A DNA stretch of 11,438 nt from Pseudomonadota bacterium (GCA_023436025.1 JAEZKX010000353.1:1-11438), one strand, 5' to 3'. Positions 1 to 5,960 are shown, counted from the stretch's first letter. The notes: generated by a model not told the origin, from the letters alone. Numbers and translations: made by a program.

Positions 1-744
1 GGCCCGCGCCAGGTCGCCAGCGGCGAGCGCGTCGCGCATGCGGCCGGCGCAGTCGGCCAGGAAGCTCGCCAGCAGCACGGCGGCCACCTCGGGGGCGTTG
101 GCCAGGTCGGGCTGGTCGGCCAGCGCCGGCACGCCGATGGCGTCGCCGTACTTGCGGTAGTTGTAGGCGCCGGTCAGCTGCACGAAGCCGCGGCCACGGT
201 AGCGGGCGCCGTCGCCCGGCTGGCGGTTGCCCACCTTGTCGCCGGCGGAGGTGCCGGGCTCGTAGGCGCTGAACGGCGCCTTGCCGGGCACGGTGTTGTA
301 CTTCGACGGGTATTCGGCGATCGGCACGAAGCCGGCGGTCTCGGCGCGGATGGTGCCCAGGGCCCCCACCACCAGCGCCCGGTCGGTGAGGCCCAGCGCC
401 TCGAGGGCGTCGGTCACGTAGGGCAGGTAGCGCACGATGTTCGAGGGTTTGGTCTGCGGGAACAGCACCCGCACCGCAGCCAGGTCGGGCTTGACCGCCA
501 GCGGCACCGGCGGCCGCAGCCCCAGCAGGCCCAGGCAACGCGGCCCCGCGATGCCGTCGGCGATGAGGCCGCTGCCCGACTGCCAGCGCCGCAAGGCGGC
601 CTGGGTGTCGGCGTCGAAGCCGTCGCCGCCGGCCAGCCCGGGGTAGCTGGCCGCCTCGGCCGCCAGCGCCTGCGCCAGCGCACGCTTCAGGCGCGCCACG
701 CCTTCGCCGCTGTCGCCGCGCATCATCAGGATTCCGCTTGCCAT
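1..744 (-). CDS. Peptidoglycan-binding plus GH19 (chitinase/lysozyme-like) muramidase, partial
   Basis: The reading frame starts at ATG 744 and stays open to base 1, so 248 N-terminal residues are visible and the C-terminus is missing. An AAGGAGG ribosome site (750-756) lies 5 nt before the ATG and fixes the start. Residues about 5-75 look like a PG_binding_1 domain (RGDSGEGVARL, then DTQAALRRWQ and GLIADGIAGP). Residues about 90-248 look like glycoside hydrolase family 19: the probable catalytic Glu is E135 in RAETAGF, E144 lies in IAEYPSKYN, and the family signature RGRGFVQLTGAYNYRKYG is at 183-200. Such proteins cleave peptidoglycan or chitin beta-1,4 links. No signal peptide is visible (MASGILMMRGD), so the enzyme resembles a phage-type endolysin or an effector more than a Sec-secreted chitinase. 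No phage genes are seen beside it, though the downstream side is outside the window. The domain calls are firm; the biological role is inferred. Confidence 0.85.
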   Translation of the reverse strand, partial: MASGILMMRGDSGEGVARLKRALAQALAAEAASYPGLAGGDGFDADTQAALRRWQSGSGLIADGIAGPRCLGLLGLRPPVPLAVKPDLAAVRVLFPQTKPSNIVRYLPYVTDALEALGLTDRALVVGALGTIRAETAGFVPIAEYPSKYNTVPGKAPFSAYEPGTSAGDKVGNRQPGDGARYRGRGFVQLTGAYNYRKYGDAIGVPALADQPDLANAPEVAAVLLASFLADCAGRMRDALAAGDLARA

Positions 745-921
745 GCGCGCCTCCTTGCCTGGGATGCGGCCATCGTGGACCCGCCGTGCAGGCGGCGCCA
801 CCCCAAATGGCGGACGGCCGGCGGCGAAGGTGAATGGATCACTTTTCAGCCGGCAATGGACGAGTCGCCGGGAACGCTGGCTCTTCCTAGACTTCCGCCC
901 ATCAACGAAGGAGGTCTTCCC

Positions 922-1599
922 ATGTACGCCACCCAGGAACGGCAGCAGCCCATTCTCTCGATCTACGGCCACCCGGCGGACACCGCGCTGGACGCGCTGG
1001 CCTGGCGCGTGCTGGAGGAGATCGACTACGGCCTGATCCTGGTCAGCCCGGACGGCGTCGTGCAGCATGCCAACCGGCTGGGCCGGCAGGAGCTGGCGCA
1101 GGCGCGCTACCTGGCGCAGGAAGAAGGCAAGCTGGCCGGAACCGGTCCCACGCAGACCGAGGACCTCGCCCGTGCCGTCCGCGCCGCCGCCCAGGGCCGC
1201 CGCCAGATGCTGGCGCTGCGCAACGGCGACGCCACCCTGCACGTGGCCTGCGTGCCGCTGGTGCAGAACTGGGAAAGCGACGCCGGCTCCGTGCTGCTGA
1301 TGCTGGCGCGCCAGACCGGCACCAAGAACCTCAACGTCACCTTCTTCGCCCGCGCCCACGGCCTGACGCCGGCCGAGGAAGCGGTGCTCAAGGCCCTGTG
1401 CGAAGGCCTGGACGTGCGCGAGATCGCCGCCGCCAACGGCGTCACCGAGTACACGGTGCGCACCCAGGTCCGCTCGCTGCGCGACAAGACCGGGATCAAC
1501 AGCATGCGCCTGCTGGTGCAGCGCGTGGCCTCGCTGCCGCCGGTGGTGCCCATGAATCTGACCGTCCGGGCTCCGGCCGTCGCACAATCGGAGGCGTGA
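922..1599 (+). CDS. PAS-like/LuxR-type HTH transcriptional regulator
   Basis: This is a 225-residue DNA-binding regulator. The N-terminal half (about residues 25-130) looks like a PAS-type sensor fold, with DYGLILVSPDGVVQHAN at its start. The C-terminus (about 147-205) is a LuxR/FixJ helix-turn-helix: GLTPAEEAVLKALCEGL, then VREIAAANGVTEYTVRTQV as the HTH, then LRDKTGI. There is no phosphoacceptor receiver domain, so the signal is probably a ligand or redox cue sensed by the PAS part. ATG 922 is chosen because AAGGAGG (908-914) sits 7 nt upstream. The frame stays open back to an ATG at 775, but that region has no ribosome site and encodes a non-conserved Arg-rich stretch. The stop overlaps the GTG of the downstream Crp-type gene (GTGA at 1596-1599), so the two are likely translated from one mRNA. 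A poor -10 (TAGACT, 888-893) is the only promoter hint. Confidence 0.85.
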   Translation: MYATQERQQPILSIYGHPADTALDALAWRVLEEIDYGLILVSPDGVVQHANRLGRQELAQARYLAQEEGKLAGTGPTQTEDLARAVRAAAQGRRQMLALRNGDATLHVACVPLVQNWESDAGSVLLMLARQTGTKNLNVTFFARAHGLTPAEEAVLKALCEGLDVREIAAANGVTEYTVRTQVRSLRDKTGINSMRLLVQRVASLPPVVPMNLTVRAPAVAQSEA

Positions 1600-2300
1600 C
1601 GCCTCCGCAACGCACCACGGCCTCCGCCCCTTCCTTCGCGCCCGCCGCGCCAGCGGCGGGCACGCTGCCGCCGCCCGGCACGCTCGAAACCCACCATACC
1701 GACGCCCTCGCCGCCCGCGGCACGCTGCGCAACTACCGGCGCGGCATGCTGCTGATCCAGGAAGGCGACATCGGCGACACGCTGTACATCGTGCGCTCCG
1801 GCCGCCTGCGCGCCTTCGCGGCCGACCCCAAGGGCAAGGAGATCACGCTCGGCCTCTACGGCGCGGGCGAATACGTCGGCGAGATGTCGCTCGACGGCGG
1901 TCCGCGCTCGGCCAACGTCGAGACCCTGGAAGCGACGACCTGTGCGGTGATCACCCGCGAGCAGTTGCTCGGCTACATCGCCGAGGAGCCGGCGTTCGCG
2001 CTGGAGATGATGGCCCGCCTGATCCGGCGCGCCCGCCTGGCCACCGAGAGCACCCGCAGCCTGGCGCTGATCGACGTCTACGGGCGCGCCAAGCGCCTGC
2101 TGGAGCAGCTGGCCGGCCCGCCCGACGCCGAGGGCCGGCGCGTGCTGGCCGAGCGCATGACCCACCAGCAGATCGCCAGCCACCTGGCCTGCTCGCGCGA
2201 GATGGTGAGCCGGCTGATGAAGGACCTGGAAATCGGCGGCTACGTCGGCAAGCGCGACGGCCACATCGTGCTGATGAAGTCGCTGCCTTCGCGCTGGTGA
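1596..2300 (+). CDS. Crp/Fnr-family transcriptional regulator
   Basis: This is a 234-residue protein read from GTG 1596, the only in-frame start that keeps the whole sensor domain; the next ATG (1746) would cut into it. A Pro/Ala-rich N-terminal extension (1-30) precedes a cyclic-nucleotide-binding beta-barrel (about 32-130) with the phosphate-binding cassette GEMSLDGGPRSAN (95-107). The dimer helix follows (about 133-160), then a winged HTH (about 165-234) with the recognition helix CSREMVSRLMKDLE. By hand alignment with E. coli CRP, the base-reading residues R180, E181 and R185 are kept (R201, E202, R206), and cassette Glu and Arg are kept, but Thr127, which contacts the cAMP adenine, appears to be Ala149. 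DNA specificity may thus be CRP-like (TGTGA) while the ligand may differ. No FNR cluster cysteines are visible. GGAGG at 1590-1594 is only 1 nt from GTG, too close to work well. A possible internal promoter CTGACC-N19-CACAAT (1558-1588) would give a leaderless message. Confidence 0.88.
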   Translation: MTPPQRTTASAPSFAPAAPAAGTLPPPGTLETHHTDALAARGTLRNYRRGMLLIQEGDIGDTLYIVRSGRLRAFAADPKGKEITLGLYGAGEYVGEMSLDGGPRSANVETLEATTCAVITREQLLGYIAEEPAFALEMMARLIRRARLATESTRSLALIDVYGRAKRLLEQLAGPPDAEGRRVLAERMTHQQIASHLACSREMVSRLMKDLEIGGYVGKRDGHIVLMKSLPSRW

Positions 2301-2316
2301 CGTGGGCCGCCGAGCA

Positions 2317-2358
2317 GCCGGAGGCGGACAGCCGCAGGCGGACAGCCGGAGGCAGAGG
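2317..2358. repeat. 14-bp tandem repeat, three copies
   Basis: The unit GCCGGAGGCGGACA occurs at 2317-2330, with one change at 2331-2344 (GCCGCAGGCGGACA) and more diverged at 2345-2358 (GCCGGAGGCAGAGG). It begins 16 bp after the stop of the crp-like gene. The matching place in the second module copy (about 2551-2564) has only one degenerate unit, GCCGAAGGCGCACA, so the array expanded or contracted after the module was duplicated. Confidence 0.75.
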
Positions 2359-2359
2359 T

Positions 2360-2432
2360 CGCAAAGTTTACGCAGAGATCGCAAAAGAAAACCAATTCAG
2401 TCAGTGGTGAGGAGAACCACTTCCTGGGCTGT
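2360..2432. repeat. Intergenic repeat core, copy 1
   Basis: This 73-bp segment opens with CGCAAAGTTTACGCAGAG (2360-2377) and continues through AAAAGAA..ACCAAT to CTTCCTGGGCTGT (ending 2432). It matches copy 2 at 2579-2651 with an offset of exactly 219 bp; the first 18 bases are identical and the rest differ by scattered substitutions and a compensating one-base shift. Inside it, AGTGGT and ACCACT (2403-2408 and 2416-2421) form a 6-bp stem around a GAGGAGA loop. No credible gene is encoded. The element looks like an intergenic repeat family; similar CTCTGCG-rich elements are, to my memory, common in Burkholderiales genomes, but that was not checked. Confidence 0.8.
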
Positions 2433-2468
2433 CGCTGGCATCCGCCGCGTCCGCTGCCCCGCGCAGCG

Positions 2469-2537
2469 ATCGGCCCAAACGTCGGCGAGCGCGACGGAGG
2501 TATCGCCCTGCTCAAGTCGCTGCCTCCGCGGTGGTGG
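2469..2537 (+). pseudogene. Decayed duplicate of the 3' end of the crp-like gene
   Basis: In the same frame as the crp-like gene and exactly 237 bp (79 codons) downstream, the DNA encodes IGPNVGERDGGIALLKSLPPRW. The real Crp C-terminus is IGGYVGKRDGHIVLMKSLPSRW. Sixteen of the 22 residues are identical and the alignment has no gaps. The terminal TGA (2298-2300) has become TGG (2535-2537). Upstream of about 2469 similarity to the gene ends abruptly, so only this tail survives. The copy has no start codon or ribosome site of its own and is almost certainly not expressed as a regulator. It could be a tandem duplication of this gene end, or the leftover tail of a second Crp paralog whose body was deleted by recombination between the flanking repeat cores. 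Confidence 0.75.
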
Positions 2538-2578
2538 CGTGAGCCACTGGGCAGCCGAAGGCGCACAGCGGGACGCCT

Positions 2579-2690
2579 CGCAAAGTTTACGCAGAGCGCG
2601 CCAAAAGAAGACCAATGAAGTAAGTGGCGAGGAGAACACTTCCTGGGCTGTTCTTTCGCGTCCTCTGCGTAAACTTCGCGTTCTCTGCGT
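2579..2690. repeat. Intergenic repeat core, copy 2, with inverted repeat ends
   Basis: The core (2579-2651) repeats copy 1. In this copy the outer 18-mer CGCAAAGTTTACGCAGAG (2579-2596) is also mirrored by CTCTGCGTAAACTTCGCG (2663-2680), matching 17 of 18 positions as an inverted repeat, so the 102-bp segment could fold into a long hairpin. The right end also holds a direct repeat of 14 bases with one mismatch, CGCGTCCTCTGCGT (2657-2670) and CGCGTTCTCTGCGT (2677-2690). A small internal stem AAGTG/CACTT (2622-2626 and 2637-2641) matches the hairpin of copy 1 with altered bases. The structure resembles a MITE- or REP-like element; no transposase or target-site duplication was identified. Confidence 0.75.
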
Positions 2691-2715
2691 CCGGTATTCG
2701 CCTTCCCCGACCAGC

Positions 2716-2721
2716 GACAAT
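2716..2721 (+). promoter_or_regulatory. Candidate -10 box for the alpha/beta hydrolase gene
   Basis: GACAAT lies 6 nt before ATG 2728, which would put the transcription start on or beside the ATG and give a leaderless message. That agrees with the absence of any Shine-Dalgarno sequence before this ATG. No convincing -35 is present at 17 nt; the repeat element ends just upstream. Confidence 0.35.
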
Positions 2722-2727
2722 CCCCGC

Positions 2728-3582
2728 ATGCAGTCCGAATTGCCGCCGCTCGAAACCGAACTCCCGCCCGAAGCCCTGCGCGTGCTGTCGCGCGCCCGCC
2801 GCCTGACCACGCCGTGCGGCGATGGCGAGATGGTGTGGCATGCCTGGGGGGAAGGCGAGCCGCTGGTGCTGCTGCACGGGGGCAGCGGCAGCTGGACCCA
2901 CTGGGTGCGCAACGTCGACGCCTTGGCCGCCGCCGGCCGGCGCGTGCTGGCGGCCGACCTGCCCGGGTGCGGCGACTCGGCGCGGCCGCCGGGCAACCAG
3001 GATGCCGACGGCATCGTCCCGGTGGTGGAGCAAGGCGTGCGCCTGCTGGCCGGTGACCGGCCGGTGGACTTCGCCGGCTTCTCCTTCGGCGGCCTGGTCT
3101 CGGGCCTGCTCGCCTCGGCCCACCCGCAACGCGTGAAGCGCCTGGTGCTGATGGGCGCGCCCGCGCTCGGACTGCGCGATCGCCGCCCGCCGGTGGCCAA
3201 CTGGCGCGACGCGCCCGACGATGCGGCGCGCGAGGCCGCGCACCGCAAGAACCTGTCGGTGTGGATGCTGCACCGCCCCGAATCGATCGACGCCTACGCC
3301 GTGGCCCTGCACGCCGCCAACGTGCGGCGCGACCGCCTGCTCAAGCGCCGGCTGGCGATGACGGACATCCTGGCGAAGAAGCTGCCCACGCTGCAGTGCC
3401 CGGTGGCCGCCGTCTACGGCGCGCTGGATGGCCTCAACGTCGGCCACATCGACCAGCTGGAGCCGCGCTTCCGCCTGGCTGCGGGCTTTCGCGAGCTGGT
3501 GATGGTGCCGGGTGCCGGCCACTGGCTGCAGTACGAAGAGGCCGACGCCACCAACCGCGCGCTCCTGCGCCTGCTGCCGTAG
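2728..3582 (+). CDS. Alpha/beta-fold hydrolase
   Basis: This is a 284-residue cytoplasmic hydrolase of the alpha/beta superfamily. It has an HGG oxyanion-hole motif (LLHGGSGSW, 48-56), a DLPGCGDSARP strand/loop (77-87), the nucleophile elbow GFSFGG with Ser119, a probable acid Asp234 (YGALDGLNV) and the catalytic His265 (GAGHWLQYE). The triad and length are typical of esterases and of meta-cleavage C-C hydrolases; the substrate cannot be read from sequence. The frame stays open upstream to 2302, but that part runs through the intergenic repeats. ATG 2728 is preferred because the globular fold starts soon after it and a GACAAT box lies just before. It has no signal peptide and stands as a single gene; a small perfect hairpin follows the stop. 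Confidence 0.85.
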   Translation: MQSELPPLETELPPEALRVLSRARRLTTPCGDGEMVWHAWGEGEPLVLLHGGSGSWTHWVRNVDALAAAGRRVLAADLPGCGDSARPPGNQDADGIVPVVEQGVRLLAGDRPVDFAGFSFGGLVSGLLASAHPQRVKRLVLMGAPALGLRDRRPPVANWRDAPDDAAREAAHRKNLSVWMLHRPESIDAYAVALHAANVRRDRLLKRRLAMTDILAKKLPTLQCPVAAVYGALDGLNVGHIDQLEPRFRLAAGFRELVMVPGAGHWLQYEEADATNRALLRLLP

Positions 3583-3596
3583 GCCGCATTGTCAAA

Positions 3597-3615
3597 GCGG
3601 GCCTACAAGGCCCGC
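3597..3615 (+). terminator. Perfect hairpin after the hydrolase gene
   Basis: GCGGGCCT, loop ACA, AGGCCCGC: an 8-bp perfect stem starting 15 nt after the hydrolase stop. No T-run follows, so it is at best a weak intrinsic terminator or an mRNA end-protecting hairpin. It could also lie in the leader of the DUF3606 gene. Confidence 0.4.
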
Positions 3616-3668
3616 CGGGTCCCCGTCCTAAGCTGGATCCAAAGCGCGTTGTGCGCAAGGAGACCCCA

Positions 3669-3878
3669 ATGGCTGAACAGAAAGACCGCATCGACCTCAC
3701 CGACAAGGCGGCGTGCGAGAGCTGGGTGCGCAAGCTGAACATCACCCACGAGCAGTTGCGCGAGGCGGTGGGCGCCGTCGGCGCCGATCCGGCGGAAGTC
3801 GAGATGCACCTGAAGGGCTCGAAGGCGACCACCAACCAGGAGAAGACGCAGCAGGCGGGCAAGGACAAGCCCGCCTGA
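3669..3878 (+). CDS. DUF3606 domain small protein
   Basis: This is a 69-residue, very polar, probably cytoplasmic protein. Residues about 6-50 match the DUF3606 pattern: DRIDLTDKAACESWVRKLNITHEQLREAVGAVG with a terminal VEMHLKG. The tail (51-69) is Lys/Gln-rich and likely disordered. DUF3606 proteins are short, of unknown biochemical role, and common in soil proteobacteria, often near stress genes. The start at ATG 3669 is supported by AAGGAG (3657-3662) with 6-nt spacing; the longer frame from 3261 is a shadow of the hydrolase. An inverted repeat AGGCGGGC/GCCCGCCT (3853-3876) overlaps its last codons and stop. The gene converges with the aminotransferase gene 27 bp further on. Confidence 0.85.
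   Translation: MAEQKDRIDLTDKAACESWVRKLNITHEQLREAVGAVGADPAEVEMHLKGSKATTNQEKTQQAGKDKPA
3853..3876. terminator. Inverted repeat at the convergent gene ends
   Basis: AGGCGGGC, an 8-nt loop AAGGACAA, then GCCCGCCT, ending on the first base of the TGA of the DUF3606 gene. It lies between two convergent genes (stops at 3878 and 3906) and could limit read-through from either side. There is no T-tract, and part of it is coding sequence, so the call is tentative. Confidence 0.3.
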
Positions 3879-3905
3879 GCCCGCGGGCGCCACCGCGCGC
3901 GGCTT

Positions 3906-5105
3906 TCAGCCCAGCGCCTGCCCCAGGCGCGCCACGCCTTCGTCGATCTTCTGCACATCCGCCGTCGCGAACGACAGGCGCAGCGTGCTGAGGTCCGGGT
4001 CCTGCGCGAAGAAGGGCGCGCCCGGGACGAAGGCCACGCCCTTGTCGATGGCGCGCTTGGCGAAGACGTTGGCGTCGCGGACCTTGCCGCCGGCGCCGGT
4101 CAGCCTGGCCCAGAAGAACAGCCCGCCCTTGGGCGCGGTGAAGGCGATGGCATCACCCAGTTCGCGCTGCAGGGCCTGGGCCATGGCGCCCGCCCGCTCG
4201 GCGTACTTGCGACGCACGAAGGCCAGGGTGTCGGGCATGCGGCCGCTCCTGAGGTACTGCGCGGCCGTCGCCTGGGCGAAGGTGCTGGTGTGGGCGTCGC
4301 TGAACTGCTTGCACATCGTGGCCCTGGCCAGCAGCTCGGACTGGGCCACGAGCCAGCCCACCCGCAGGCCGGGGCTCAGCACCTTGCTCATGCTGCCGCA
4401 GTGGGCGATCCATTCGCGGCTGCCCGGCAGTTCCTTCGACAGCGCCAGCAGGCTGGGCGGCGGCGCCTCTCCGAAGTAGAGGTCGCCATAGGGATCGTCC
4501 TCGACGACCAGCGTGCCGTACTGCACGGCCAGCTCCAGGATGCGGCGGCGGCGCTCCAGCGACAACAGCGCCCCGCTGGGGTTGCCGAAGGTGGGGATGA
4601 GGTAGACGAACTTGGGCTGGTGCTGCACGATGAGCTGCTCCAGCCGGTCGACCTGCACGCCCTGGGCGTCGACCGGCGCGCTCACCACCTCGGCCCCATA
4701 GAGGCGGAAACACTGGATGGTGGCCAGGAAGGTCGGGCCTTCCACGATGACCTTGTCGCCGGGGCTGATCATGGTCTTGCCGATCAGGTCCAGCGCCTGC
4801 TGGCTGCCGGTGGTGACGATCAGGTTGCCACCCTCGATCTCGCTGACGCCCTTGCCGCGCATGAAGGCGGCCAGCTGGGTGCGCAGGGGTTCGTAACCTT
4901 CGGTGGCGCCGTATTGCAGGGCGCCGCCAGGCTCCTCGTCCAGGACGCGGGCCGCGGCCTGCTTCAGGCCTTCGACGTCGAACATCGCGGAATCGGGAAA
5001 GCCGCCGGCGAAACTGATGATGCCGGGCTTGCCCAGCAGCTTGAACAGCTCGCGGATGGCGGAGGTTTCGACGTTGTCGAGGCGGGAGGCGAATTGCAGC
5101 GGCAT
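3906..5105 (-). CDS. Class I/II PLP-dependent aminotransferase (LysN/2-aminoadipate-like)
   Basis: This is a 399-residue fold-type I PLP enzyme. Landmarks are SFAGGFPDSAMF (31-42), GALQYGATEGYEPLR (61-75), TTGSQQALDLIGK (98-110), the cofactor-contact Asn in PTFGNPSG (N175), VEDDPYGDLYF (201-211) with the Asp that pairs with the PLP nitrogen and a Tyr, the Schiff-base lysine K241 in GSMSKVLSPGLRVGW, and R376 in LRLSFA, which binds the substrate carboxylate. It resembles LysN/2-aminoadipate and MocR-type aminotransferase domains but has no N-terminal HTH, so it is a metabolic transaminase, probably broad-range for aromatic, branched or aminoadipate substrates. ATG 5105 is the natural start; the longer frame to 5615 runs into the next gene. 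Only GAGAA is available as a ribosome site. A 14-bp inverted repeat and a CAGAAT box lie just upstream. Confidence 0.9.
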   Translation of the reverse strand: MPLQFASRLDNVETSAIRELFKLLGKPGIISFAGGFPDSAMFDVEGLKQAAARVLDEEPGGALQYGATEGYEPLRTQLAAFMRGKGVSEIEGGNLIVTTGSQQALDLIGKTMISPGDKVIVEGPTFLATIQCFRLYGAEVVSAPVDAQGVQVDRLEQLIVQHQPKFVYLIPTFGNPSGALLSLERRRRILELAVQYGTLVVEDDPYGDLYFGEAPPPSLLALSKELPGSREWIAHCGSMSKVLSPGLRVGWLVAQSELLARATMCKQFSDAHTSTFAQATAAQYLRSGRMPDTLAFVRRKYAERAGAMAQALQRELGDAIAFTAPKGGLFFWARLTGAGGKVRDANVFAKRAIDKGVAFVPGAPFFAQDPDLSTLRLSFATADVQKIDEGVARLGQALG

Positions 5106-5116
5106 GGCGATTTCTC

Positions 5117-5130
5117 GGCGTTGGAACGCC
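5117..5130 (-). promoter_or_regulatory. Short inverted repeat in the aminotransferase leader
   Basis: GGCGTT-GG-AACGCC on the plus strand is a perfect 6-bp inverted repeat 12 nt before the aminotransferase ATG. A possible -10, CAGAAT on the minus strand (5132-5137), lies just beyond it. The repeat could be a repressor site or a small leader hairpin close to the ribosome site. No good -35 was found. Confidence 0.3.
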
Positions 5131-5160
5131 GATTCTGACGCATGCGGCGCGGGGCCTCCC

Positions 5161-5190
5161 GGGGCGGCCGGTTGGACCGGCTTGTGCCCC
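5161..5190 (-). terminator. Candidate terminator hairpin after the YflT-like gene
   Basis: An inner stem GCCGGT/ACCGGC with a 3-nt loop (5167-5181) is closed by an outer stem GGGGC/GCCCC (5161-5165 and 5186-5190) with a small internal loop. It begins about 22 nt after the stop of the minus-strand gene and separates it from the aminotransferase gene. There is no U-run, so it may act with Rho or only stabilise the RNA end. Confidence 0.4.
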
Positions 5191-5212
5191 ATCCACCCCG
5201 CGGCTCCAGGCC

Positions 5213-5902
5213 CTAGCGACTCGGCTTGTCCCGCTCCGGCACGCCACGCACCCCGGACCCGCGCGCGCCCTCCTCCGGTTCGGGCGGCTTGCGCAGGTCC
5301 AGGCTGCGCTGCTCGCCCCAGCCTTGCGAGGACGCCAGGGTCGGCGAAGCCATGGCGCGCTCGCGCGGCAGCTCGCTTTCCGCGCCCGGGTCGTGGTCGC
5401 GGCTTGCGCCCATGTCGGCGCGCGCGGTGCCGAAACTGCGCTCCATGTCGGTGGTCATGCCCGTCATGGTCATCTGCCGGTCGACCACGATGTCGCGCAG
5501 CGGCTGCTGGTCCCGCCGGTGCATGCGTTGCAGCGCGCCGGCTTCCATGCCGTGCAGGATGGCCTGGGCACGCTCGCCTTCGGCGTCGCTCTGGCCATCG
5601 ACCACCACGACGCAATGGCCGCGCTCGACGGCGGCCGCGTAGGTGTCGCCGTGGCGGGCGGCGTCGTCGAGGCCGAACAGGCGGCCGAAGAAATCACCCA
5701 GGCGCGCCACGCGGCTGCGGTCCACCGCGACCTCACGCTCCAGGCCGTCCCAGGCGTCGTTCTGCTGCGGCTGCACCGGGCTGCCGTCGGCGTGGCGGTA
5801 TTCCAGGTGGACGTCGCGGCGATCGAAGCCGGCCTCGACCAGCCGCTCCACGGCCTGCTCGGCCTGGCGGCGGTCTTCGAAGGTGCAGATGGCGGTGTGC
5901 AT
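5213..5902 (-). CDS. YflT-like general stress protein with disordered C-terminal tail
   Basis: This is a 229-residue cytoplasmic protein. The N-terminus, AICTFEDRRQAEQAVERLVEAGFDRRDVHLEY (4-35), has the beta-alpha-beta pattern of YflT/general stress protein 17M-type domains. The middle, RVARLGDFFGRLFGLDD (65-81) and DTYAAAVERGHCVVVVDGQSDAEGERAQAILHGMEA (86-121), completes a second ferredoxin-like half typical of proteobacterial relatives. From about 125 the chain is rich in Asp, Arg, Met, Pro and Glu and ends in a charged, probably unstructured tail. No enzymatic motif is visible; a stress role is inferred from the family only. ATG 5902 follows AAGGAG (5911-5916) with an 8-nt gap; the frame to 6253 is rejected because it crosses the end of the GGT-like gene. 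A strong hairpin (5961-5978) lies upstream. Confidence 0.75.
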   Translation of the reverse strand: MHTAICTFEDRRQAEQAVERLVEAGFDRRDVHLEYRHADGSPVQPQQNDAWDGLEREVAVDRSRVARLGDFFGRLFGLDDAARHGDTYAAAVERGHCVVVVDGQSDAEGERAQAILHGMEAGALQRMHRRDQQPLRDIVVDRQMTMTGMTTDMERSFGTARADMGASRDHDPGAESELPRERAMASPTLASSQGWGEQRSLDLRKPPEPEEGARGSGVRGVPERDKPSR

Positions 5903-5960
5903 GCGTGTTTCTCCTTGGGTCGAAGTCTTCACTGCATGTTGGGACCTGCGCGCGAACGCG

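Noticed and set aside
775..921. N-terminal extension of the LuxR-type protein from ATG 775
   Set aside because: The extension has no ribosome site and is Arg/Pro-rich; AAGGAGG 7 nt before ATG 922 decides the start.
1107..2384. 425-codon minus-strand open frame
   Set aside because: It is antisense to the LuxR and Crp genes, has no recognisable motif and no ribosome site; long stop-free antisense frames are expected at this GC content.
2301..2618. 105 open codons in frame after the Crp stop, suggesting stop-codon readthrough
   Set aside because: The in-frame match (2469-2537) is a duplicated gene tail, not an added domain, and no readthrough signal is visible. The open frame is expected in GC-rich DNA.
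2360..2690. CRISPR-like array from the repeated 18-mers
   Set aside because: There are only two direct copies 219 bp apart plus one inverted copy; no regular spacers and no cas genes are present.
2302..2727. 142-codon upstream extension of the alpha/beta hydrolase
   Set aside because: The extension translates the duplicated intergenic repeat; it is Arg/Ser/Gln-rich and unlike any hydrolase domain. The frame is open by composition only.
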